A stretch of 64,000 nucleotides of DNA from Cavia porcellus (lineage: Eukaryota; Chordata; Mammalia; Rodentia; Caviidae): NCBI RefSeq assembly GCF_034190915.1, contig NW_026947484.1, forward strand, positions 212,548,657 to 212,612,656, given 5' to 3'. Every line of letters begins with the position of its first letter. Position 1 is the first letter of the stretch. A model generated the notes under the pieces. The model did not search any database. It was not told the origin of the DNA and saw only the letters and a program-made list of their open reading frames with translations. Below are positions 34,301 to 44,574 of the stretch, piece after piece. Made by a program: the position numbers and the translations under genes.

Positions 34301-34545
34301 GTGGGTGATTAAAAATGTGCTGTTAAATTCAGTTGCTTAGTATTTTGTTGAAGATTTGTGCATATATGACAAGGTTCTTTTTCTATTTTTTAATGTGGTT
34401 TGAAACAATCCAGTATTGCGAATTTTCTTTAAGGCATTGCTTTTACTGTGTCTCACAAATTTTATTCTTCAGTTACAAGAATACTTCCTAATTTTCTTTT
34501 AAAATTTGGTCTTCCACTCATGTTTCTGAGTACTGTGCATTTTCT

Positions 34546-34660
34546 TGAGACAGGGTCTTGCGATGTAGCTCAGGCTGGCCTTGAACTCACTATGTAGTCA
34601 CCTGCCTCAGCCTCCAAAGTGCTGGGGTCATAGGTGTGTGCTAACACATCCATCTGTCCT
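34546..34660 (-). repeat. B1-type SINE, antisense
   Basis: TGAGACAGGGTCTTGCGATG, TAGCTCAGGCTGGCCTTGAA and TGCTGGGGTCATAGGTGTG are an antisense B1. The 12-bp target duplication TGTGCATTTTCT is perfect (34,534-34,545 and 34,661-34,672). Confidence 0.92.
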
Positions 34661-34672
34661 TGTGCATTTTCT

Positions 34673-34850
34673 ATTTTTAACTTTTTATTACTACATGTCT
34701 GTGATGCATAATGAATACACTGATCATGGGAAATTGGTACATAGACAAACCACATCGTAATCTTTTTTGTTTTCCCTTGTCCTGACTGCCTTCTCCTCTC
34801 CCTCACCCTGTATCCCGGAATCCCCTTCCCATTTGCAAAAGGTCTATTAC
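34673..34850 (-). repeat. Small L1 3'UTR fragment, antisense
   Basis: ATAATGAATACACTGATCAT, AATTGGTACATAGAC and the pyrimidine-rich CTTCTCCTCTCCCTCACC parallel the L1 3'UTR tails at 36,546 and 60,760. Confidence 0.5.
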
Positions 34851-35576
34851 TTCTGTATTTTCTAATAGTTTTCTGCTATTGCTTTCTAACATAATTCTAT
34901 TTTGGTCTAAGAACATACTTTATATGACTTAAAGTCTTTTAATAATAGTCTGCTTATATAGTCCAGAAAATAACCAGTCTTGTCAAGTATTCTATGCACA
35001 CATTAAAATAACATATTTTTGGCTTTTGGGCAAACTGTTCTATAAGTGTTTTTAAGTATTCTATTTCATCTCTCATACTTTCTCTATTTGTTCTAATTAA
35101 TGAGGAAAGTGTAAAGACATTTCTGACTATAATTTGGATATTTCAATTTTATGTTTTTTACTTTATATGTTTGGAACTCTATTGTTAGACCTATATTACT
35201 ACATCCTCAATATATTCATCCCTTTTTTATTATGAAATGTCTGATTACTCTTGGTTCTCTCTTGTTAGTATTAGTACTGTATAATCTATGCTTTAACTTT
35301 TCAATTTTACCTTTCTATATAAAGTAAATTCTCGCAGGCAATGTCAGTCTTGTTCCTTTATTCCTTTTGATATTCTCCATAATTTAATTGGGGATAATTA
35401 GACCATTTACATTTAATATTACTAATATTATGGCTTGGTTTAGTTCTGTATCTTGTTTTCTACTTGTCTCATTTGTTTTTGTTTCCTTTTTTCTGACCTT
35501 TATGCTTATTTTTAAAATCTATTTCTTTTTTGCACTAGAGTTAGAAGTTTTTGATTTTTCAATGGTTGTTTCATGG

Positions 35577-35762
35577 CAGAGGTGGCAAATCTTTTAGAGA
35601 TGAATGCCGAAAGTGTAACTGAATACCAACTTCTTTATCACAAAGAGCCAACACTGCAATTAAACCTGAAGACTGGAGTTTTAGTTTAGAAAAATAATTC
35701 ATAAATTAATATCTTTTGACTTAAAAACAAGTAATATGCATGCCATAGGTTTGCCACCACTG
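35577..35762. mobile_element. 186-bp hAT-type MITE
   Basis: Ends CAGAGGTGGCAAATC and ATAGGTTTGCCACCACTG are inverted repeats of the same type as the 80-bp element at 9,509. The flanking octamers TTTCATGG and TTTAAGGC match at five of eight positions, compatible with a decayed 8-bp duplication. Confidence 0.6.
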
Positions 35763-35794
35763 TTTAAGGCTTAAATATACATATTTAAGATTGC

Positions 35795-35882
35795 ATATAT
35801 AGCTTATTGGCAGAGGATCTGTATACAATGTTAAAATCCCTGGATTTCATACTCAGAGCTACAAACAAGACAACACAAAACA
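35795..35882 (+). repeat. Decayed tRNA-derived SINE, sense
   Basis: TAGCTTATTGGCAGAGGATC and ATACTCAGAGCTACAAACAA resemble an old ID-type SINE in sense orientation. Directly abuts the MITE. Confidence 0.5.
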
Positions 35883-36545
35883 AAACCACAGTCTATCTTC
35901 AAGTATTACGCTGCTTCGTGTTTGGTATAAAAAACTTAATAGTTTACTGTATTTCTCTTTTTTCCTACCTTTGTTCTATTGTCATATGTTTTAGTTCTAT
36001 GTGTGTTATAAGCTTTATAATATATTGTTATTATTTTGCTTTAAATAAACAATTATGTTTTCAAGACTCTAAACATAAGAAAAATAATTTTCTTCATGTT
36101 TATAAGCATATGGCTTTCTCATGTTCTTTATATATGTATCAATACTTTCCTTCTGGTTAATACTTTCTTCTTTGGATATAAGATACAATGATGGTGAATT
36201 CTTTCAGATTTCACAGTATTCAGAAAGTCTTGTTTTTGAAGGATATTTTCACTGGCTCTACATGGCTAGGTCGTTAAGGCTATTCCTTCAGTATTTTAAA
36301 GATTTTGCCCCACTGATTTCCTTCTGGCATCATGCTAATAAAAATCATTATACAGTTTTATATTTGTCACTCTTATGTAATTTATCTTTTCTTCACTCTA
36401 TCCGATTTTAAGATTTTTCTCTTTAATAGTGACTTCAAATAATTTAATTTTGACTTTCTCTGAGTTTGTGTTTTTCATGTTTATTTTGTTTGGTACTTTG
36501 TTGAACTTGTATGTGTAGACTTACAGTTTATAGCATTTTTGGAAA

Positions 36546-37124
36546 GAATTCTTTCATATTTTAAAATTTTATTTTTATCATACATATTATCATATTCATC
36601 ACAGGAAATTTGTGCCTATATAATAAATCTTAATTATTCTTTCTTTTCCTATTTCCCTCCCTTCCCTTTGACCTCGCATTATCTCCCAATTTACACAAGC
36701 TTTGTTTCCATTTTTTCCTTCTATTTTTTCCCTTCTCTTTTCCTTCCCCTGCCCTTGTTCCTCTTTCCTTTTGAAGGTGCTCTTTCTACTTCCAAATACC
36801 TGTCACTCATTATACCTCTATTCACCCTTTGGGTTTCTCACACCAAAGAAATAATGTGCCATATAAACTTGTGTGTCCTAATTATTTCACTTAAGGTTAT
36901 AGTCTTGAGTTGTACCCATTTTCCTACAAATGATTCAAGTTTATCTTTATGTCAGAGTAATACTCTAAATACCACATTTTCTTTCTTTCTTTCTTTTTTT
37001 TTTTTTTTTCCTTTTTCCTTTATATCGGTACCAGGGATCGAACTCATGACTGCCTGCTTGCAAGGCAGGTGCTTATGCCGCTGAGCTAAATCCCCAGCCC
37101 CTATACCACATTTTCTTTAATTAT
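36546..37124 (-). mobile_element. Antisense L1, 3'UTR and ORF2 end (host of the nested stack)
   Basis: Starts with the reversed tail (ATTTTAAAATTTTATTTTTA). It continues through a pyrimidine-rich 3'UTR (36,630-36,780, the complement of the purine tract typical of L1 3'UTRs) and reaches the ORF2 end (AGAGTAATACTCTAAATACC, complement of the 'tactactc' phrase). This 3'UTR type differs from that of the full-length L1. The same element continues at 38,064 and 42,235 after later insertions. Confidence 0.8.
36985..37102 (-). repeat. ID-like tRNA-derived SINE, antisense
   Basis: Complete copy with long T tail, TATCGGTACCAGGGATCGAAC and CTTGCAAGGCAGGTGCTTA. A perfect 16-bp target duplication, ATACCACATTTTCTTT, at 36,969-36,984 and 37,103-37,118 marks it as one of the youngest insertions in the window. 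Confidence 0.95.
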
Positions 37125-38063
37125 CTTTTTTTGGGTAATTTTTATTTTAAAGAGAATAAAACCAAGCAAAATAGAACGGAATAAAGCCAATCAAAGCAAA
37201 ACAGTGTAAGTAATACAGAACTTCAAAACAAGATAATAAGAAAGCAATAAGGTTACCATAATGCCTCTTGTTGTCTTCAAAATAGCTGCCCAGACACAGT
37301 AAAAATCAAAACAAAGCAGAAGAGAGTAGAACTAATAAAAACAAAACAATGAATACAATAACAGACTTCAAAACAAGATAATAAATCCAAAATGGCTACC
37401 ATAATATATCTTGTTATCTTTGAAATAGTTGCCCATGTCATCAGTTACAACAAAATCAAACAAGATAAAACAGAATAAAATCCAAGCAAACAAAACAAGG
37501 AACATTATACAAGACTTTGAAACAAGATCATAGGGAATTACCAATGGCTACCATCTTTAGGAGGAGATCCCCCATAGATGCTACATTGTGTTATGCTTTG
37601 AATAGATGATTAAACTACTGGCTTTTGGCCTGCAAAGTCAGTGAAATGCTAAACACTACAAGCATTAAGTTGTATTTTACCTCAATGGCTATCACTGCAA
37701 CCTGTGTTTCTCTGGAGCAGCAGGTCCCTCTGGGGGGCTATAAGGGACCTTGGCTCTTCTTGTCTCCCAGGCCACATGCTGGAAGGGGCTGGCATCTGGT
37801 TCTCAACCTAGTGGCCCATGCATGGTGCCAACTCACAGTGATAGCTTGGCTTGGCTTCTTATTGGTTTCTTGTTCTCTTCCCCCACATGAATGACAGTGA
37901 CTCATAGGAAAAGCATGGCATCTGGTCCTCTCCCCAGTGGCCTGTGCATGGCACTGACTTGCAGGGAGGATTTAGCTTTTCGTTGGTCTTTTGTTCTCTT
38001 CTCCCATTGTCTGTGAATGGCACCAACTCATGAGAAAAGGCTGGCATCTTAATCATTATATTT
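37125..38063 (-). mobile_element. 5'-truncated L1 3'UTR inserted in the host L1, antisense
   Basis: TTTTTATTTTAAAGAGAATA begins the same tandem-unit 3'UTR seen at 29,941 and 62,720. It is followed by the GC-rich 3'UTR part to 38,063 (GCCCATGCATGGTGCCAACT; CCTGTGCATGGCACTGACTT, itself a repeated motif of about 120 bases). The host L1 ORF2 sequence resumes afterwards (TTAATCATTATA against TTTAATTATC before), consistent with an eroded duplication. Confidence 0.8.
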
Positions 38064-38637
38064 TTATGAATGTATGAGCTCTTTCCAAGGATTAGCTCTT
38101 ATAAATTGTGTTGCTCTAAATGTGAGTGTCCATGTGTTCCTGAGGTCTGTTGTTTTTAACTGTTTCAAGAAGATACCCAGAAGGGGAACAGTTAGGTCAA
38201 ATGGAACTTCTAGTTCTAATTTTTTTGGGAATCTTCATATTGATTTGGTTGTATCAGTTTACACTCCCACAAACATTGGAGAAGTGTTCCTTTTACCCCA
38301 CAGCCTCACTAACATTTGCTATTGGTTGATTTCTTGATTGCCACTCTTTCTGAAGTGAGATGGAATCTCAGTGTTTCAATTTTCATTTCTCAAATGACCA
38401 GTGATGTTGAATGTTTTCTTATATATTTATTTGTTTGTAGTTCTTCATTTGAGAAATGTCTAATCATTTCAGATGCTCATTTTTGGGCTGGGTCTTTAGA
38501 TGGGTGTTCAATATTTTTTTTTGAGTTTTTCAGATATGCTAGATGTTAGTCCTTCGAGGAATAGTGGTAAATTTTTTCTCATTCTGTGGGTTGTCTCTTT
38601 ATTCTGTTCATAGTTTCTTTTGTTGTGCAGAAATTTT
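38064..38637 (-). pseudogene. L1 ORF2: L1 ORF2 C-terminal part, antisense (host segment 2)
   Basis: Plus strand reads ACACTCCCACAAACATTGGA, GTGAGATGGAATCTCAGTG and CATTCTGTGGGTTGTCTCTT, the reverse complement of the end of L1 ORF2. It continues the element that begins at 36,546 and goes on at 42,235. No continuous frame. Confidence 0.85.
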
Positions 38638-39029
38638 GTTTTGTTTTATTTTTATTTTAAAGACAAAAAAATGATAAAAACAACACATAATTTCAAAACA
38701 AAATAATCAGAAATTAACACTGGTTAATATATTGTATATTGTTATCTTCAAAGTAGTTTTTCAGATTACAAAATTTAGACATAAAAATGATCAAACAATG
38801 AAAACACAACAGAGATTAGTAATATAGTTATCTTGCATATATATATATATTATACATATATAATATAATCTTTTCCCTTCTTTGTTTTCTCCTTTTCCCT
38901 AGCCTGTCTGTTCTTTCCTTTTCAATACTTTCTTTCCTTTTCATTTTCACACTGTCTATTGTACATTTTGGTTCTTACTACTCTTTCAGTTTTTTATACT
39001 AGGGAGACAACACAATATTTACACATGGA
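38638..39029 (-). mobile_element. Second L1 3' fragment inserted in the host L1, antisense
   Basis: Starts with TTTTATTTTTATTTTAAAGA and contains TCTTCAAAGTAGTTTTTCAG of the 3'UTR. The flanks TGTGCAGAAATTTT (38,624-38,637) and TGTACAGAAGTTTT (39,030-39,043) match at 12 of 14 positions. An (AT)n patch lies at 38,840-38,872. Confidence 0.75.
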
Positions 39030-39042
39030 TGTACAGAAGTTT

Positions 39043-39050
39043 TAAAATTT
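39043..39050 (+). repeat. Left target-site duplication of the HAL1-like element
   Basis: TAAAATTT recurs at 42,227-42,234 directly after the element's A-rich end; host L1 sequence resumes beyond it. Confidence 0.65.
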
Positions 39051-39775
39051 CAACTTCCGGGAGAACATGGTGGATAGACAACAGCAGTTATGGAATCTCT
39101 GAGATAGCCAGTTTATAATCCAGGAATGGTGCGGTGTGAGGAGTCCTAAGCATGGGGAGATATACCCTGCCGACCCAGGAACAAACTAAGCTGAGAGAAA
39201 CCAACTGGAAATGCAATCCTGGTGCTATAACTGGAACAGATAAAATCTCCGCGCCGAAGCTGGAACCCGCGTGTCTGGAAACCACGATTTGAATTTCCTG
39301 CTGCCACTGCTGCGTCTGAATCGGCACAGCAGGGGCAGAGATGCTAAAGCTCTGAGAGCGGGAATTGGTGAACAGAGTTGAGAGCAGGACTGGCAGGGAG
39401 TCCTGCATTGACCTGCGGTGAGTGAGAGGAACGGGGACCCTTCCATAGACTAGGAGACTCCAACAAAGGACATTCTGGGACCGGGCAAACTAGCTGGAAC
39501 AGGATGCTGCAGTGCCTTTAGTCGCATATTCCCCTCTCAAGCAGGGTAGCGCTTGGCCTGGATGACGCCGCGGACTAAGACCCAGTAGGCTAGCCTAAAC
39601 CAGGTCCCAGCACCTGGCGGTATACCCTAGAAGTGAAGCCTTCAGTAGATTGACCTGGCGGGGTGGGTGCAGCAGAGGCTGCCCAGGTCTGCAGTGGGCG
39701 GGAACACCTAGCCAGTGTGATTCAAACAAACTGTAACCGACAAAGAAAGAAACTGGGCCTCCTATATACACCTGT
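39051..39775 (+). promoter_or_regulatory. 5'UTR / probable promoter of the HAL1-like element
   Basis: GC- and CpG-richer than its flanks (for example CTCCGCGCCGAAGCTGG near 39,247). It starts CAACTTCCGGGAGAACATGG; AACATGGTGG at 39,064-39,073 is close to a YY1 core and sits at about +14, where primate L1 has its YY1 site. No tandem monomers, unlike the L1 at 22,279. Confidence 0.6.
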
Positions 39776-40887
39776 ATGGAAGGAACAAAAAATATGAGAA
39801 GAGGAGGCAACAAGAAAGGGTCCTCGGCCCCAAATTCTGAGAACAGTGATGCAGAAAAGGTAAATGCAAAGGAGAATGAGGCCAGAAAACATGCAATATC
39901 AGACATGGCACCAATCGACATAAAGCGATATCTCTGGAGCCTCATAGATGAGTTCAAAAGTGAAGTATTTAACGAAGTAAGGCAAGATATAAATAGAATA
40001 GTTAGATAAATATTAAGCACTGCCCAAGAAAAAAACAGATGGTGGGATGGAAGAACAGAAAAATGAGAGAATTGTTTGATGGAGAAAATAGAGAAAACAT
40101 AGAATACATGAAGCAGGTTCAAAGAGATTACCAAGAAACTAAAAACGCTATTGAAAGCTGGCATAACAGCTTGAAAGAAACTAAGGATAGATTATCTGAA
40201 CTGGAGGGCAGATTTGTAATGTGGGAGCATGAAATGAAAAACTTCTTAAAAATAAAAAGAAAAAAAGCAACAATACAAAGACTAAAAGATGATAAGAGGA
40301 TCTATAACTTAAGAATTAAGAATGTAAAAGAAGAAGTAGGGACACAAACAAATGAACTACAAAGGCTGTTCACAGAAATAATCCAGGAGAATTTTTGCAA
40401 TTTAGCAAAAGGTAAAAATACTCAGATGTATGAGGCATACAGGACTCCAGCCATCTACAGCCCAAACAGAACAACACCCAGGTACATAATAATCAAAATT
40501 CCAGAAATCCAATATAAGAACAGAATATTAAAAGCCGTCAGAGACAAGAAACAGATCACTTACAAGGGAACATCCATCAGAATTACAGCAGACTTCTCGG
40601 CACAAACCATCAAATCATGAAGAGCGTGGGGGGAAATAATTCAAGCTTTGAAAGACAATAACCTCCAGCCAAGGTTGATATATCCTGCACAACTGTCCCT
40701 AGAAACTGATGGAAAAACAAGGTGCTTTCAGGATAAAGAGGAGCTAGGGGAATTTGCAACAACCAATTCAACTCTACAGAGAATACTGCAGGACATTCTA
40801 AAAAAAGAAAAATATCAAGATTCCAGAAACAGTGGCAGAGAGGCCACAATGAATGGAGCAGAAAGCAAAATGAAGAAGACAAACTGA
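39776..40887 (+). pseudogene. L1 ORF1: HAL1-like ORF1 (RNA-binding protein), lightly disrupted
   Basis: About 370 codons. The N-terminus is short, charged and low-complexity (MEGTKNMRRGGNKKGSSAP). A coiled coil follows, then an RRM segment near IYNLRIKNVKEEVGTQ and a C-terminal domain with RTPAIYSPNRTTPRYIIIKI and ITADFSAQTIKS, nearly matching the L1 ORF1 at 23,017. Breaks: TAA at 40,007-40,009, a frameshift before 40,039 and TGA at 40,618-40,620; the remainder is open to TGA at 40,885. With so few breaks it is younger than the surrounding L1 copies. Long minus-strand frames here (39,595-40,164) are shadows. Confidence 0.88.
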
Positions 40888-42226
40888 CAACTAATGACAG
40901 AAAAAGAGCTCAACAGAAATGAGACAGAGAAGGTTGGATGGTAGGAACAGCTATTTTGGAGAAAAAAGACATCATAATAGCTACTGGTGATTTAATATCA
41001 TCTTGTTTTGAAGTCCCATCAAGCTTTTGTTCTTCTGTCTCCATCAGTCTTAACATGTTGTATCTTATTGGATTTAATTATATGTGATAATATAAACAAA
41101 AACTTTTATAGACAAGGAGATTATACAGAAACCATTGTTCATCTTTTGTTAGTTGATTCTAAATACCCTGTAATACTGTCATTCTCTTGAATGGTTTTAC
41201 ATTGTCTTGATATGTTTGATGCTACAATATATGAAGTTATACTCAAAGATTTCAAGGAAAGAGACACTATGGTAACTACTTTTATGTAGGGATATCTTGT
41301 GGTGAAACACTATTTTGCTTTTAAATGGTTATGTTTTGATCTGTGCTGTTTTGTTGTTATGTCCTCTTTTATCTCAATCTCCTTTTTTATTATTTACTTC
41401 TTTATTTTTATCTTTTTAATTAAGGGAAAATAAATAAAAAATAGGATATATTATAGTAACCCACTTTGATTTCCTACCAACTTGATTTGAAACCCTGTAT
41501 TTCGCTCACCATCTTGTTTTGACTGATTTTCCTCTATTCTGTTTTGCTTGATACTACCAAGTTCGAGAGTATAGGCAACAACTGTGAAGACAGTAAGATT
41601 CACAATGACACCCATTCTGGTTTGACTAGTATCTTCTTTTGAAGTCCTGTAATGTCTCCAATGTTTTGGTTTTAATGGTTTTGTTCTTTAGGATTTGTTC
41701 AACTTTATTATAACTGATGATATAGGCAATTCTTTTTCAGACAGCAAGAGGCATTATGATAACCATTATTGATCACCTTGTATTTTGTTTTTACATTATG
41801 TATTATGTCCATCCTTTTGATTTGACTGACTTTGTTTTGTTATGTCACATTTGGTCTTATTCTCTTCAAAAAAAAGTAATAAGAAATGTGGGAGTAATAA
41901 AACCCAAAATGTGTAATTGTCATTGTACAAAAGAGAGGAAAAGAAAGTGCTCTAAAGGATATAACTGCAAGTATATTTAAGTGTATAAGATAGATAACCA
42001 TATTACTGTGTTTTGTTGGATCATTGAACAGAACTGTTTGCAGTCTCACTGTTTGAATGTCCACTTTATATGCTTTAATTTTGTAAGTTGAACAACAATT
42101 TCTAAGATGATGATATGTAATCTATTAATTAGTGATTTCCTACTGTTTATTTTTTCTGAAATTCTGTATAACTTATACCCTTTTTCTGTTTTTTTCTTTT
42201 TCTCCTTAAATAAAATTAAAAAACAA
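40888..42226 (+). repeat. 3'UTR of the HAL1-like element, shared with the L1
   Basis: After a short spacer the sequence follows the L1 3'UTR base by base with modest divergence: ATCATCTTGTTTTGAAGTCC, TTCAAGGAAAGAGACACTAT, GTTTGCAGTCTCACTGTTTG. It ends with AATAAA at 42,209-42,214 and an A-rich tail. A shared 3' end is what lets one replicase copy both RNAs. Confidence 0.85.
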
Positions 42227-42234
42227 TAAAATTT
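42227..42234 (+). repeat. Right target-site duplication of the HAL1-like element
   Basis: TAAAATTT; short, and the copy is preceded by other A/T sequence, so one or two bases may be chance. Confidence 0.6.
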
Positions 42235-42881
42235 GATATGATCTCACTTGTTGAGTGTTTGTAATATTCTCTTTGTGATTGGGATTTTGTTTATAAAGTC
42301 TTAACCTATACCCATAGCTTCTAGAGTTTTACCTATTCTATCTTCTAGCATATTAAGTATTTCTGTTTTATTATTTATACCTTTGATCCATTTTGATCTG
42401 TTAGAGACATAGGTCTAGGTTCAATTTTCAGCATGTGGAAAACCAGTTTTACCAGTACCACTTATTAAAGAGTCTATCTTCTTTCCAATGGAAGTATTTG
42501 GTTCCTTTGTTAAGGAAGCTGAGTGTGCTTGAAGCTGTTTCTACATTTTCTAATCTGTTCAGTTTCTCCTTGGGTTTTGTTTTGTTTTGTTTATTTCTGC
42601 CAGTTCTGTGCTGCTTTCATCATGATAGCTTTGTATTATAATTTCAAATCATGGATTGTGATGCTCTCTGCTTTGCCTTTGTTTCCCAAAGTTGCTTCTG
42701 CTATTCTAGGTCTCTTTTGCTTCCATATGAATTTTAGAGTTGTTTTCTATAGCTCTATGAGGTATGCTATTGGTATTTTGATTGGGATTGTGTTAAATCT
42801 GTGTTACAGTTTTGGAAGTATGACAATTTTCACTATATTAGTTCTGCCTATCCAAGAACAGGAGATATCTTTTCATTTTCT

Positions 42882-43001
42882 TTTCTTCTTTCTTTCTTTT
42901 TTTTTTTTGTCTTTTTCCTTTTTATCGGTACCAGGGATCGAACACATGACTGCCTGCTTGCAAGGCAGGCGCTTATGCCGCTGAGCTAAATCCCCAGCCC
43001 C
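42882..43001 (-). repeat. ID-like tRNA-derived SINE, antisense
   Basis: T-rich tail, TTTATCGGTACCAGGGATCG and TGCAAGGCAGGCGCTTATGC. The flanks TATCTTTTCATTTTCT (42,866-42,881) and TATCTTCCCATTTTCT (43,002-43,017) are the target duplication with two mismatches. Confidence 0.93.
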
Positions 43002-44473
43002 TATCTTCCCATTTTCTGATATCCTCTTTGATCTCCTTTTTCAGAATACTGTAGTTTTTAACATATAAGTCTTTTACTTTCTTTGTTAGATTTATTCCTA
43101 TTTCATTTTTTCTTTTTTTGTATTTCATTTTTCTTGATGCTATTGTGAAAGATGTTTTTCTAATTTCTCTCTGAGAGAGTTTGTTATTTGTGCACAGGAA
43201 TGCTATTGATTTTTGAATTTTAACTTTGGATTCTACTGTACTGTGAAATTTGGTTATTTTATGAGCCTTTTGGTGGAGTTTTTGGGGGCTTCTATGTGGA
43301 GTCACCAGCAAATAATGATAATGTAACTTCTTCTTTTCCTATCCATTTACCTTTTATTTTTTCCTCTTGTATAGTTGCTCTGGCTAATGCTTCCAGAACT
43401 AAATTAAACAGGAATGGTAATAGTGGGCATCCTTGTCTTTTTCCTGATTTTAGAATGAAAGATTTCAGGTTAATGTAGTATATTAATCTGCTAATGTAAT
43501 ATATTACATGATCTGTAGTATATTACATGATCTGTTAATGTAGTATGTTACAATCATCCCTGAATCCCTCGGATGAATCCTACTTGCTTATGGTATATAA
43601 TCTTAATGATTTTCTGCATTCTGTTTGCCAGTATCTTGTTGAGGATTTTTGTATCTGTGTTCATAAGGAGATGGGCTTCTGGTTCTTTTTTTGGTTAGAC
43701 CCTTCCTTGGTGTGATATTGGGATATTGCTTGCTCCATGGGATGAATTTGGAAGTATTAATTCCCTTTCAGTTTCATTAAAGAGTTTGAGGACTGCTGGA
43801 ATTAGATCTTCTCTAAAGTTCTTGTAGAACTCAGCAGTGATTCTGTCAGGACCTGGGCCTTTATTTGTTTGTAATTTGGGATTTTTTGTTTGTTTTGTTT
43901 TCTATTACTTCTTCAATTTCATTGGCTGATAGTGGGTTATTTAAAATTTTTATATCTTTTTGGTTCAGCTTTGGTCATTATATGTGTCTAGGGATTTGTC
44001 CGTTTCTTCTGAGTTTCCCATTTTATTAAAGTATAAATTCTCAAAGTAGATATTGATTATCTTCTGGATTTCTGCAGAAATCTATTGTGATTTTTACCCT
44101 TTGAATTCCTAATTGAATGGATTTTGGTCTTTTTTTTTCTTTTTAAAGATAAGGCTGGTTATTTGCTTGTCTATTTAATATTTCAAGGGACCAGTTCTAT
44201 GATTCATTGATTTTTTTGTATGATTTTCTTGGTTTCAGTCACATTAATTTCTGTTCTCCCCTTACAATTTCCTCCCTTATATACACTTTTGGTTTAGCTT
44301 GCTCTTCTTTGGTCTAGAAACTTGAGATTCAACATCAGGTTATTTATTTGAGCTCACTCTGTTTTTCTGATGTGGGAATTCACCTCTATAAATTTCCTTC
44401 ATAAGACTGCTTTTATTGCATCCCATAAGTTCCAGTGTGTCATACTGCCATTATTGTTAAATTGTAGAAACTG

Positions 44474-44574
44474 GGGGCTAGGGATTTAGCTCAGCGGCAT
44501 AAGCGCCTGCCTTGTAAGCAGGCAGTCGTGAGTTTGATCCCTGGTACCGATAAAAAGGAAAAAGACAAAAAAAA
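44474..44574 (+). repeat. ID-like tRNA-derived SINE, sense
   Basis: One of the two well-preserved sense copies. GGGGCTAGGGATTTAGCTCA (A box) and GTGAGTTTGATCCCTGG (B box, one change from GTTCGATCC) form the internal Pol III promoter, followed by TACCGATAAAAAGGAAAAAG and poly-A. Flanks AAATTGTAGAAACT and AAATTTGTAGCAACT are the target duplication. It folds like a tRNA head but is not a tRNA gene. Confidence 0.93.

Larger units (their letters stand above)
32750..36545 (-). mobile_element. Long ancient L1M-type LINE, antisense, interrupted
   Basis: From left to right the plus strand shows reverse-complemented 3'UTR and ORF2 end (TTTCATTTAACAGAATCTTC; GTTCTTTGCCCATTTTTAAT), the ORF2 middle (GATTTGCTGTATAAAACCTT; TTTGAGTGGATTTTTGTATG), endonuclease-side sequence (CTATTTTGGTCTAAGAACAT; GTTCCTTTATTCCTTTTGAT) and ORF1/5' sequence (TTTTGAAGGATATTTTCACTG). 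Heavily mutated, no frame. Later insertions: ID-like SINE 34,218-34,300, B1 34,546-34,660, an L1 3'UTR fragment 34,673-34,850, a hAT MITE 35,577-35,762 and an old SINE 35,795-35,882. These order the activity of the families. Confidence 0.8.
39051..42226 (+). mobile_element. HAL1-like 'half-L1' retrotransposon (5'UTR-ORF1-3'UTR, no ORF2)
   Basis: A 3.18-kb element in the order 5'UTR (39,051-39,775), ORF1 (39,776-40,887), about 50 bases of spacer and a 3'UTR collinear with that of the full-length L1 (40,941-42,226 aligns to about 28,050-29,337). The whole 3.8-kb ORF2 is absent, with no trace at the junction. HAL1 elements in other mammals have this ORF1-only structure and are thought to use L1 ORF2 in trans. 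The 5'UTR and ORF1 N-terminus differ from the neighbouring L1. It interrupts an antisense L1 whose sequence resumes at 42,235. A one-off deleted L1 is the alternative; the different 5' half argues against it. Confidence 0.8.

Noticed and set aside
36539..37084. 181-codon plus-strand frame rich in F, S, P and L.
   Set aside because: It reads through a reversed L1 3'UTR pyrimidine tract and the antisense SINE tail; no protein character.
39595..40164. 189-codon minus-strand open frame.
   Set aside because: It is the complement of the HAL1-like ORF1 and its 5'UTR, where A-rich sense coding gives an F/S/L-rich shadow frame.
42523..42984. 153-codon plus-strand frame with hydrophobic stretches that look like membrane spans.
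   Set aside because: Antisense reading of L1 ORF2 plus a SINE. T-rich antisense L1 regularly yields false hydrophobic frames, as also at 33,443-33,820 and 35,807-36,411.
44474..44560. tRNA-like sequence with A and B boxes, and the same at 54,096 and on the minus strand at about eight other places.
   Set aside because: These are SINE heads: they continue into the shared GATAAAAAGGAAAA tail, end in poly-A, have target duplications and lack a proper anticodon arm and acceptor pairing.
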